Position numbers and translations under genes: made by a program | DNA from: CAZVAR01 sp964625225 | Lineage (GTDB): Bacteria > Pseudomonadota > Alphaproteobacteria > JAJUGE01 | DNA length: 13,794 nucleotides | Assembly (NCBI GenBank): GCA_964625225.1 | Contig: CAZVAR010000107.1 | Coordinates: 1-13,794 of the forward strand | Direction of reading: 5' to 3' | In this document: positions 7,423 to 13,382 of the stretch, piece by piece | Layout of the letters: every line of letters begins with the position of its first letter | How positions within the stretch are numbered: position 1 is the first letter of the stretch | Notes under the pieces: generated by a model | Told to the model about the DNA's origin: nothing | Databases searched by the model: none | The model's input: only the letters and a program-made list of their open reading frames with translations

Positions 7423-8736
7423 ATGATCCGTCCCGCCGCCCTTGCGGCGTCTTTCCTTCGCTCCGGTGGAATCGCACGAGCGTTCCGAAACCGCAATTAC
7501 CGGATCTGGACCGCCGGCAATGCGCTGTCGCTCGTAGGTACCTGGATCCAACGGGTCACGGTCGGTTGGCTCGCTTGGGAACTAACCCATTCCGGTACAT
7601 GGCTCGGACTGATCGCGGCGGCCGAGTTTCTGCCATCGATCTTCGCGGGCCCGCTCGGTGGAGCGGTGGCGGACCGGCTCGACCGCCTTAACCTGACGCG
7701 AATCTGCCAGACCCTGCTGATGCTGCAGGCGCTGGCGCTCGGCGCCCTGACGCTGGCCGAGATGATGACGCCGGAGGTGCTGTTCCTCCTGACCCTCTTC
7801 TTCGGCGTCGTGACCGCGTTCAACCAGCCCGCACGCCTGTCGCTGGTGGCTGTCCTTGTTCGCCGCGACGACATTTCCGCGGCGGTCGCTGTCAATTCCG
7901 TTCTGTGGAACGGCTCGCGGTTCATCGGCCCGATGATCGCGGGCGCGCTGATCGTCGGCGTCGGCCCCGGTTGGACGTTCATGGTAAAGGCTGCGACTGT
8001 CCTGGTGTTCCTGTTCTCGATCGCCCTCATCAGGTTGCCCCCAAACCCGCCGCGCAAAGCGCAGATCGGCATGATGCGGGAGATCGCCGAGGGGTTCCGC
8101 TACGTCTTCCGCCACCGGGCGATCGGGTCGCTCCTCCTTCTGCTCGTGATGGGCGCGGTCTTCGCCCGGCCCTTCGCCGAGTTGCTGCCCGGCTTTGCCG
8201 ACGTGGTGTTCGGCCGCGGCGCGGAAGGTTTGGCATTGCTGACCTCGGCAACCGGGCTCGGTGCCACCATCGGCGGCGTGTGGCTCGGGCAGCGCGGCCG
8301 TCTGGCCGGACAGACCCGCATCACCATCTGGAGCACACTGGTACTGTCAATCGCCCTGCTGCTGTTCACGGCAACGAACTGGTTCTGGCTCGGCAATCTG
8401 GCGGTGGCGATTGCCGGCTTCGGCATGGTGGTCAGCGGCATCACCACCCAGAGCCTGCTCCAGACGGCGACCGACCCTGCCATGCTCGCTCGCGTGCTCA
8501 GCATCTATGGCCTGAGCTTCCGCGCCGGGCCGGCTCTCGGTGCGCTGCTGATGGGCGCCGCATCGGAGGCGATTGGCCTGCGCCTGCCCGTCGCGATCGG
8601 TGCGGCGCTCTGCATCCTGGCCTGGTACTGGGCGCACCGACATCGGCGCGAGATCGAGTCCGTTCTCGAGAAGTCGAACCCGAGCGGCGCCGTGTCGCCG
8701 GCGGCCGCGCATGCCACCCCTGGCAAGCTGGCGTGA
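7423..8736 (+). CDS. MFS transporter, MFS_3 (EntS-like) family
   Basis: A 437-residue secondary transporter with about twelve membrane segments. The N-terminal region (FRNRNYRIWTAGNALSLVG, then QRVTVGWLAWELT) and the motif-A-like loop GPLGGAVADRLDRLN (about 76-90) are characteristic of the MFS_3/EntS-like exporters, which typically export siderophores or other small molecules by proton antiport. The central loop (about 200-225), containing PPNPPRKAQ and MMREIAEGFRYVFRHR, is also typical of this group. The C-terminal tail from about 415 is polar and Ala-rich. The gene starts 24 bases after the nitroreductase stop and is probably co-transcribed with it. The substrate cannot be predicted. Confidence 0.88.
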   Translation: MIRPAALAASFLRSGGIARAFRNRNYRIWTAGNALSLVGTWIQRVTVGWLAWELTHSGTWLGLIAAAEFLPSIFAGPLGGAVADRLDRLNLTRICQTLLMLQALALGALTLAEMMTPEVLFLLTLFFGVVTAFNQPARLSLVAVLVRRDDISAAVAVNSVLWNGSRFIGPMIAGALIVGVGPGWTFMVKAATVLVFLFSIALIRLPPNPPRKAQIGMMREIAEGFRYVFRHRAIGSLLLLLVMGAVFARPFAELLPGFADVVFGRGAEGLALLTSATGLGATIGGVWLGQRGRLAGQTRITIWSTLVLSIALLLFTATNWFWLGNLAVAIAGFGMVVSGITTQSLLQTATDPAMLARVLSIYGLSFRAGPALGALLMGAASEAIGLRLPVAIGAALCILAWYWAHRHRREIESVLEKSNPSGAVSPAAAHATPGKLA

Positions 8737-9229
8737 TACACGGCAGCCGCATTTCCGACGGCCGGCTTCGTTGCGGTCCAAAACGCGCCCGAGCACCCGC
8801 GATATCCTGGCGCAGTTCGGGATCGGCCGATGCATCGCGGCCGCGGTCCTTCGCGCGAAATCCTCAGGCAGCGGTCATAGCGGGCGACCCGTGACGCGAG
8901 CCGGCACCTGCCGCGGAGCAGCGTGCTCGAGGCGATAAGGGCCGTCGAACGCCTTCCGCTCCATCATCTTCAGCTGCCCGCCGTCGACCAGGATCAACGC
9001 GATGATCGCGCTTCGACGCAGGCCGGGCGGATTGACCAGGCCCCTTCGCCGACCGGGCCCACTACGTTGCTGAACTGGCCGCCGAGCTCTCACGGGGCCG
9101 GGCCGCCCGGCACTGGATGGCTGCAAGGTCGACCGGCGGTGCGAGAATATCGCTGATCGCACGGGCCTCCCGATCGTCTCCATCTGTGGGCGAAGTCGGC
9201 CCTTACGCCAGCGGCAACATCGGCAAGGC
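8737..9229 (+). other. Long gap without a convincing gene; patches of possible decayed coding sequence
   Basis: No complete gene, tRNA or mobile element is recognisable between the MFS gene and the rpmE promoter. Two short patches look coding. On the minus strand, about 9040-8875, a frame reads GLRRSAIIALILVDGGQL, then MMERKAFDGPYRLEH, with mostly G or C in third positions and a TGA at its end. It lacks a good start codon and its upstream part looks random. On the plus strand, about 9036-9125, a frame reads FADRAHYVAELAAELSRG, then RAARHWM, right after a TGA. I recognise neither. Both could be relics of genes broken by frameshifts. Confidence 0.35.
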
Positions 9230-9258
9230 TTGTAAGCCGATCAGAGCTTGGCTATATC
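9230..9258 (+). promoter_or_regulatory. Candidate sigma-70-type promoter for rpmE
   Basis: TTGTAA (9230-9235) and TATATC (9253-9258) are separated by exactly 17 bases, each matching 4 of 6 consensus positions. Transcription would begin near 9265, about 20 bases before the rpmE start. Confidence 0.5.
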
Positions 9259-9259
9259 C

Positions 9260-9282
9260 CCGGCTCGCTATACCGGAGCCGG
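9260..9282 (+). promoter_or_regulatory. Inverted repeat covering the rpmE ribosome binding site
   Basis: CCGGCTC (9260-9266) and GAGCCGG (9276-9282) form a perfect 7-bp inverted repeat with a 9-base loop. The 3' arm contains most of the Shine-Dalgarno GGAG (9275-9278), 7 bases before the ATG. If the whole repeat is in the mRNA it would mask the ribosome binding site. If the promoter just upstream is used, the 5' arm would lie at the transcription start and largely be excluded, so it might act in DNA instead. Confidence 0.5.
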
Positions 9283-9285
9283 CCC

Positions 9286-9513
9286 ATGAAGCGCGATATC
9301 CATCCCGACTATCATGAGATCACCGTCATCATGACGGATGGGACCGAATTCAAGACGCGGTCCACTTGGGGCAAGGAAGGCGACTCGATGCGCTTGGACA
9401 TCGATCCGCTGGTGCACCCGGCCTGGACGGGGGGCCAACAGCGGATCGTTGACACCGGTGGTCAGGTTGCCCGCTTCAACAAGAAGTTCCAGGGCTTCGG
9501 TCTCAAGCGCTGA
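9286..9513 (+). CDS. rpmE: Large ribosomal subunit protein bL31, zinc-free type
   Basis: The 75-residue protein matches bL31 along its whole length: MKRDIHPDYHEITVIMTDGT, FKTRSTWG, HPAWTGGQQ, and the C-terminal GGQVARFNKKF. It belongs to the 50S subunit and contributes to an intersubunit bridge. The cysteines of the zinc-binding type, which in E. coli follow the ITxxCxCG and CxxCHPF patterns, are all absent. Here there is TVIMTDG and LVHPAW, with an inserted GKEGDSMRLDI segment. This is usual in alphaproteobacteria, so the gene is not a zinc-starvation paralogue by that fact alone. The start has GGAG 7 bases upstream. The gene converges on rcdA with 12 bases between stops. Confidence 0.97.
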   Translation: MKRDIHPDYHEITVIMTDGTEFKTRSTWGKEGDSMRLDIDPLVHPAWTGGQQRIVDTGGQVARFNKKFQGFGLKR

Positions 9514-9525
9514 GTGCCGGCGACC

Positions 9526-9954
9526 TCATCGTCCGGTGGGAATACCGCGGACGGACAGTTCGTCCAGGCGGCTGACCCGGATATAAAGCTGATGCCCGCG
9601 CGCGAGCATCTGACGCAGCCGCAGCGGCAACCGGCCGTCACGAGATCCGCTATCGTCGATACACACGTCACGGCCGCCTAAGCGGTGCTCCCCGGCGACG
9701 ATCGCGTCGCGCGGAATCTCGCCCGCCCCGACCGCGCGCTGAGTCAGCAGCCAAGCGATGATATGTGACAGCATCGCGGTCAGGCGTGTCGTCTCCAGGG
9801 TGAGCAGCAACCGGTCTCCGACATTCATGTGCGCACGGTCGTGCGGCTCCTGCACGGCAAGATAGGCCCGCGCTTCGAGCAGGAGGTCCATCGCCTCGTC
9901 ATAGGTACGGTTGAGGAACGTCACCGGCCCGCCCCGGCTCGCGCCATTAGCCAT
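9526..9954 (-). CDS. rcdA: DUF1465 family protein, RcdA-like (regulator of CtrA degradation)
   Basis: The 142-residue protein matches the alphaproteobacterial DUF1465 family. Its signature parts are FLNRTYDEAMDLLLEARAYL (about 13-32) and TTRLTAMLSHIIAWLLTQRA, followed by VGAGEI (about 55-80). In Caulobacter the member RcdA is an adaptor helping ClpXP degrade the cell-cycle regulator CtrA, working with CpdR and PopA. In other genera the family's role is less certain. The tail after about residue 95 (IDDSGSRDGRLPLRLRQML) is polar and probably flexible. The ATG has GGAG with an 8-base spacing (9963-9966), a good start. It converges with rpmE and is divergent from the N-formylglutamate amidohydrolase gene. 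No full CtrA box (TTAA-N7-TTAA) is visible upstream. Confidence 0.85.
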   Translation of the reverse strand: MANGASRGGPVTFLNRTYDEAMDLLLEARAYLAVQEPHDRAHMNVGDRLLLTLETTRLTAMLSHIIAWLLTQRAVGAGEIPRDAIVAGEHRLGGRDVCIDDSGSRDGRLPLRLRQMLARGHQLYIRVSRLDELSVRGIPTGR

Positions 9955-10093
9955 GCTGCAAACTCCACGATCGCTGCCGGGAACCGCCGACTGCGGGAGA
10001 AGGTGATTCCCGCCGGAGCTTAGCAGGAGGAGCTGAACGGTTCATTTCCGCACACCGAAGGCCGGGCAGCGGACGCTCGTCGTTCGTAGCAGG

Positions 10094-10121
10094 ATGACAC
10101 ATCGTGGCCGTCCGCTAATAT
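10094..10121 (+). promoter_or_regulatory. Candidate promoter of the N-formylglutamate amidohydrolase operon
   Basis: ATGACA (10094-10099) and TAATAT (10116-10121) are separated by 16 bases. Expected transcription start is near 10128, which would make the ATG at 10131 almost leaderless and supports translation from the ATG at 10170. Confidence 0.45.
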
Positions 10122-10156
10122 CGTGTCGCCATGGACGGATCGATCTCAGGAACTCC

Positions 10157-10166
10157 GAGGACGAGG
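10157..10166 (+). promoter_or_regulatory. Ribosome binding site that decides the amidohydrolase start
   Basis: GAGGACGAGG offers GAGG nine bases before the ATG at 10170 and a second GAGG closer to it. The alternative ATG at 10131 has no Shine-Dalgarno. The 13 residues between the two starts look non-conserved. Confidence 0.55.
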
Positions 10167-10169
10167 TCG

Positions 10170-11036
10170 ATGGCGGCAGAGACGGCCGCCTACGACATCG
10201 CGTACCCGGACCAGCAGCGGATTGCCCTCGTTGTCGCATCACCACACAGCGGCAATCTCTATCCGCCGGAATTCGTCGCCGCATCGCGGCTGGATCCGGT
10301 CAGCCTCCGCCGCTCCGAGGACTGCTTCGTCGACGAGCTCCTCTCCGGCGCACCCGGCGCCGGTGCGCCGCTGATCCGGGCGCTTTTCCCGCGAGCCTAT
10401 GTCGATGTCAATCGGGAGCCGTTCGAACTCGATCCGCGCATGTTCGAAGACAGCCTGCCCGCCTATGTCACGACCCGTTCGCCCCGGGTCTCGGCCGGTC
10501 TCGGGACCATCGCGCGGATCGTCGCCAACGGCCAGGAAATCTACACCGGCAAATTGCGCTTCGCGGAAGCCCTGAATCGGATCAATGGCTGCTACAGGCC
10601 CTATCACCGCGCACTCGACGCCCTGGTCCGGCGCACCCGGGAGCGATTCGGCATTTGCGTGTTGCTGGACGCCCACTCGATGCCGTCGGCGGGAACCGGT
10701 ATCGACTGGGAGGGGGGACGCAGCCGCATCGACATCGTTCTGGGTGATTGTCACGGCACCTCCTGCGCGCCGGAACTGACCGCCGAGCTCGAAAGCCTCT
10801 TCGTGGCATTCGGCTATACGGTCGCCCGCAACGAGCCCTATCCGGGCGGCTTCACCACCCGCCACCACGGTCGGCCGTCGGACGGCGTTCACGCCCTGCA
10901 GATCGAGGTCAACCGCAGCCTTTATATGAATGAAGCGACGCTGGAGCGGAACGAGCACTTTCCCGTGCTGGCCCGGCAGATGACGGCGATCGTCGAAGCC
11001 GCCGGACGCCTCGCCAACCGTCTCGGCGCTTCATGA
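10170..11036 (+). CDS. N-formylglutamate amidohydrolase family protein
   Basis: This 288-residue protein matches the N-formylglutamate amidohydrolase (HutG/FGase) family. Those enzymes hydrolyse N-formyl-L-glutamate to formate and glutamate in histidine degradation, using a bound metal. Motifs in order are VVASPHSGNLYP (about 21-32), RSEDCFVDEL (48-57), YVDVNREPFELDP (77-89), LLDAHSMPS (165-173), LGDCHGTSC (191-199), GGFTTRHHGRP (226-236) and ALQIEVNRSLYMNE (242-255). The histidines and acidic residues in SPHSG, DAHS and the GxHALQIEVNR block are the likely metal and catalytic groups. I chose the ATG at 10170 from its Shine-Dalgarno. No other hut gene is nearby, so the true substrate may be another formylated or acylated amide. 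It overlaps the GNAT gene by ATGA. Confidence 0.9.
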   Translation: MAAETAAYDIAYPDQQRIALVVASPHSGNLYPPEFVAASRLDPVSLRRSEDCFVDELLSGAPGAGAPLIRALFPRAYVDVNREPFELDPRMFEDSLPAYVTTRSPRVSAGLGTIARIVANGQEIYTGKLRFAEALNRINGCYRPYHRALDALVRRTRERFGICVLLDAHSMPSAGTGIDWEGGRSRIDIVLGDCHGTSCAPELTAELESLFVAFGYTVARNEPYPGGFTTRHHGRPSDGVHALQIEVNRSLYMNEATLERNEHFPVLARQMTAIVEAAGRLANRLGAS

Positions 11037-11566
11037 ACCCGACTCCCGGCATCACAGTACGCGACGCCGCGGACGGCGACATGGCCGCAGTGCAGACGAT
11101 CTACGCATATCACGTGCGGCACGGGCTCGGCACGTTCGAGGAGGTTGCACCGAAGCTGGCCGAGATGCACCGCCGCCGGGAAGCGCTGATCTCGGCCGGC
11201 TTCCCGTATCTCGTGGCCGAGTGCGACACCCGGATTCTCGGTTTCGCCTATGCCGGTCCCTACCAGCCCCGCTTGGCCTATCGGTTCACCGTGGAAGACA
11301 CGGTCTATGTCGCCGGCGAGGCACACCGACAAGGCGTCGGTCTCGCGCTGATGCACGCCCTGATCGCGCGCTGCGAGACGCTGGGCGCTCGGCAGATGGT
11401 CGCGGTGATCGGTGACAGCGGCAATGTCGGCTCGATCGGCTTGCACGCCCGCGTCGCCTTCGTCCGAACCGGACTGCTGCCGGCGGTCGGCTTCAAGCAC
11501 GGGCGGTGGGTCGACGTCGTGCTGATGCAGCGTCCGCTCGGGCCGGGCGACACCCGGCTCCCCTAA
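11033..11566 (+). CDS. GNAT family N-acetyltransferase, phosphinothricin acetyltransferase-like
   Basis: The 177-residue product has the GNAT fold. The acetyl-CoA pyrophosphate-binding loop is HRQGVGLALMHALI (about 98-111), preceded by the strand VEDTVYVAG. The sequence matches the PAT/Bar/YncA subgroup: an N-terminal IYAYHVRHGLGTFEEVAP (24-41), YLVAECDTRILGFAYAGPY (59-77), then VIGDSGNVGSIGLHARVAF and a final VGFKHGRWVDVVLMQRPLG (152-170). Members acetylate the amino group of phosphinothricin, methionine derivatives or similar amino acid analogues. The substrate here is not known. The ATG overlaps the amidohydrolase stop by four bases (11033-11036), so translation is probably coupled. Confidence 0.9.
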   Translation: MNPTPGITVRDAADGDMAAVQTIYAYHVRHGLGTFEEVAPKLAEMHRRREALISAGFPYLVAECDTRILGFAYAGPYQPRLAYRFTVEDTVYVAGEAHRQGVGLALMHALIARCETLGARQMVAVIGDSGNVGSIGLHARVAFVRTGLLPAVGFKHGRWVDVVLMQRPLGPGDTRLP

Positions 11567-11573
11567 CGGCAGG

Positions 11574-11660
11574 CAAAAAAGGGGGCCGTACCGAACGGCA
11601 CGGCCCAAGTTCAGGGAGGAAACGCCCAAGATGGGTGCTGCGGCATCAGCGATGCCGCAC
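11574..11660 (-). ncRNA. Candidate small regulatory RNA, alpha-r8 (MmgR)-like
   Basis: About 87 bases form a complete small-RNA architecture on the minus strand. A promoter at 11693-11665 predicts a start near 11660. The transcript opens with a hairpin of 9 bp, UGCGGCAUC (11659-11651), loop GCU, GAUGCCGCA (11647-11639). A small CCCA-UCU-UGGG stem-loop follows, then an unpaired stretch with CGUUUCCUCCCUGAA (11624-11610), which contains an anti-Shine-Dalgarno-like CCUCCC. It ends in a Rho-independent terminator. From memory, this layout and the UUUCCUCCCU core resemble the alphaproteobacterial alpha-r8 family (MmgR, linked to polyhydroxybutyrate storage in Sinorhizobium; Rfam name suhB). The family match is unverified. 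Such RNAs pair with ribosome binding sites of target mRNAs, usually with Hfq. Confidence 0.65.
11575..11606 (-). terminator. Rho-independent terminator of the candidate sRNA
   Basis: Read on the minus strand, GGGCCGT (11606-11600) pairs with ACGGCCC (11589-11583) around a 10-base loop, followed by CC and six T residues (11580-11575). On the plus strand the hairpin is not followed by T residues, so it does not terminate the GNAT operon. It points toward the GNAT gene, with its end 8 bases from the stop codon. Confidence 0.8.
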
Positions 11661-11664
11661 TGCA

Positions 11665-11693
11665 ATAATTGGCGAACCCGGGATCGATGTCAA
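11665..11693 (-). promoter_or_regulatory. Sigma-70-type promoter of the candidate sRNA
   Basis: On the minus strand, a perfect consensus TTGACA (11693-11688) is followed by exactly 17 bases and AATTAT (11670-11665, 4 of 6 consensus). Initiation five bases downstream would fall at G11660, next to the first base of the 5' hairpin stem. This is the best promoter match I found in the window. Confidence 0.65.
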
Positions 11694-11981
11694 CACCCCA
11701 ATGAAATTTTCCGGTTCCACTAAGGCCTTGCGCGTGGCAGCGCGGTTTCACCGCACACCGTCTTGCTGCATCGCAGCACGGAAGGGAGGGCCGTTTTTGC
11801 CACGAAATAGGTGCTCCGCAAGCGGCTTCAAGCCGGCGCGGGTCCTGGTGGCAATCGGTCGCAGCGGCACGGACAGGGTCACGTCCTCCGCAACTGCTTT
11901 GGCCGGCTTCCGAAACTACGCCCCCGCCGGCCCATTACCTGATAGGTTCGGGCCGGTTCGCCGGGCACGGACTGGAACAGT
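11694..11981. other. Intergenic stretch upstream of otsA
   Basis: No gene is seen. It holds a GCGGT-TTC-ACCGC repeat, a palindrome around 11771 (listed separately) and the untranslated region before otsA. ACGG-N9-CCGT followed by five T residues near 11794 is too weak to call a terminator. No clear otsA promoter is visible. Confidence 0.5.
11764..11778. promoter_or_regulatory. Palindrome TGCTGC-ATC-GCAGCA, PhaR-type operator candidate
   Basis: A perfect 6-bp dyad with a 3-base centre. It contains CTGC-N3-GCAG, the motif I recall for PhaR, the polyhydroxybutyrate-responsive repressor of Paracoccus and relatives. It lies about 70 bases upstream of the sRNA -35 box and about 215 bases before otsA. 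It could serve either transcript or none. Confidence 0.3.
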
Positions 11982-11993
11982 GGAAGGGAGGTC

Positions 11994-13382
11994 ATGAGCC
12001 GCCTGATCGTCATCTCCAATCGGGTCGCGCCGGCCAAGGAGGGCAAGGCCAGCGCCGGCGGCCTTGCCGTCGCGGTGCTGGCTGCTCTCCGCGCCTCGGG
12101 CGGAATCTGGTTCGGCTGGAGCGGCGAGGTGTTGGACCGGCCCCCGGACCGCGTGCACGTGTTCAGAGTCGGCCGCCTGACCTACGCCACCGTGGACCTC
12201 AGCCGAGAGGACCACGAGGAGTACTATAACGGCTTCGCCAACAGCGCGCTCTGGCCGCTGCTCCACTACCGGCTCGATCTCACCAATTTCAGCCGCAAGA
12301 ACTTCGCCGGCTACAACCGGGTCAACGCCCTGTTCGCGCACAAGCTGGCGCCGTTCCTGCAGCCCGACGACATGATCTGGGTGCACGACTATCACCTGAT
12401 CCCGCTCGGCGAGGAGCTGCGCCGGGCGGGGTTCGAGAACCGGATCGGCTTCTTCCTGCACACGCCCTTCCCCGCCTACGAGATCATGGTCGCCCTGCCC
12501 GGGCACGAGCAGCTGGTGCGGGCGCTCTGCTCGTACGACCTGGTCGGCTTCCAGACCGAGCCGGACCTGCGCGCGTTCCGCGACTACATCCAGATCGAGG
12601 CGCGGGGCGAGGTGCTGCCGAACGGCCTCATCCGCGCCTACGGGCGCACGGTGCGCGCCGAGGCCTTCCCGATCGGGCTCGACACCGAGAACGTCGAGAA
12701 GCAGGCGCTCGAGGCCGCCGGATCGCGCCACACCGACCGGCTCCGTCGCAGCATCGGCTCGCGGTCGCTCATCATCGGCGTCGACCGCCTCGACTACAGC
12801 AAGGGCATCCCGCAGCGGCTCCAGGCGTTCGAATACCTCCTCGAGAACTACCCGGCCAACCGCGGCCGGGTCACCCTGATGCAGATCGCGCCGCCCTCGC
12901 GCACCGACGTCCAGGAGTATGTCGAGCTCCGCCGCATGCTGGAGACGGCCGCCGGGCGGATCAACGGGCGCTTCGCCGAGTTCGACTGGATCCCGATCCG
13001 CTACCTCAACAAGGGCTTCAACCGACGGACCCTGACCGGCTTCTTCCGCAGCAGCGCCGTCGCGATGGTGACGCCGCTGCGCGACGGGATGAACCTCGTC
13101 GCCAAGGAGTATGTCGCCTCGCAGGACGGCGACGATCCGGGCGTCCTCCTGCTCTCCCGCTTCGCCGGCGCCGCCTGCGAGCTGGACGCCGCGCTGATCG
13201 TGAACCCCTACGATCCCGAAGGGGTCTCGGACATGCTGCAGCGGGCCCTGGAGATGCCGTTGGAGGAGCGCCGCGAGCGCTGGCAGAGCATGATCGACCA
13301 TCTGCGCCGCAACGACATCAACGCCTGGCGCCGCCGCTTCGTCGCGACGCTCGAGGCCGCGCCCTACGGGGGACGCGCATGA
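11994..13382 (+). CDS. otsA: Alpha,alpha-trehalose-phosphate synthase (UDP-forming)
   Basis: The 462-residue protein is a family 20 glycosyltransferase that joins UDP-glucose and glucose-6-phosphate into trehalose-6-phosphate, the first step of the OtsAB osmoprotectant pathway in the cytoplasm. All expected elements are visible: RLIVISNRVAP with R10, SAGGLAVAV (20-28), WFGWSG (39-44), YYNGFANSALWPLLHYR (77-93), VHDYHLIPLG (130-139), FFLHTPFP with H156 (153-160), VDRLDYSKGIPQR with R265 and K270, and TPLRDGMNLVAKEYVA with D364 (360-375). Length is normal for the bacterial enzyme. An AGGGAGG-type Shine-Dalgarno (GGAAGGGAGG, 11982-11991) precedes the ATG. The stop overlaps the glucokinase start (ATGA). 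No trehalose-6-phosphate phosphatase (otsB) lies in the window. Confidence 0.96.
   Translation: MSRLIVISNRVAPAKEGKASAGGLAVAVLAALRASGGIWFGWSGEVLDRPPDRVHVFRVGRLTYATVDLSREDHEEYYNGFANSALWPLLHYRLDLTNFSRKNFAGYNRVNALFAHKLAPFLQPDDMIWVHDYHLIPLGEELRRAGFENRIGFFLHTPFPAYEIMVALPGHEQLVRALCSYDLVGFQTEPDLRAFRDYIQIEARGEVLPNGLIRAYGRTVRAEAFPIGLDTENVEKQALEAAGSRHTDRLRRSIGSRSLIIGVDRLDYSKGIPQRLQAFEYLLENYPANRGRVTLMQIAPPSRTDVQEYVELRRMLETAAGRINGRFAEFDWIPIRYLNKGFNRRTLTGFFRSSAVAMVTPLRDGMNLVAKEYVASQDGDDPGVLLLSRFAGAACELDAALIVNPYDPEGVSDMLQRALEMPLEERRERWQSMIDHLRRNDINAWRRRFVATLEAAPYGGRA

Noticed and set aside
7905..8894. 329-codon frame overlapping the MFS gene and continuing past it
   Set aside because: Shifted-frame shadow, Arg/Asp/His-rich and without membrane segments; the part after 8736 is not recognisable.
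8737..9285. tRNA or other structured RNA in the long gap
   Set aside because: No GGTTCGAxxCC T-arm or matching acceptor stem was found on reading either strand.
11692..11718. GGAAC-N18-TGTT on the minus strand, resembling an EcfG general-stress promoter
   Set aside because: The spacer is longer than the usual 16-17 bases and the -10 element is imperfect; the adjacent TTGACA-N17-AATTAT fits the sRNA start much better.
11631..11720. Short plus-strand ORF (29 codons, starting MGAAASAMPHCNNW) preceded by GGGAGG
   Set aside because: The apparent Shine-Dalgarno is the complement of the CCUCCC core of the minus-strand sRNA, whose promoter and terminator explain the region better.
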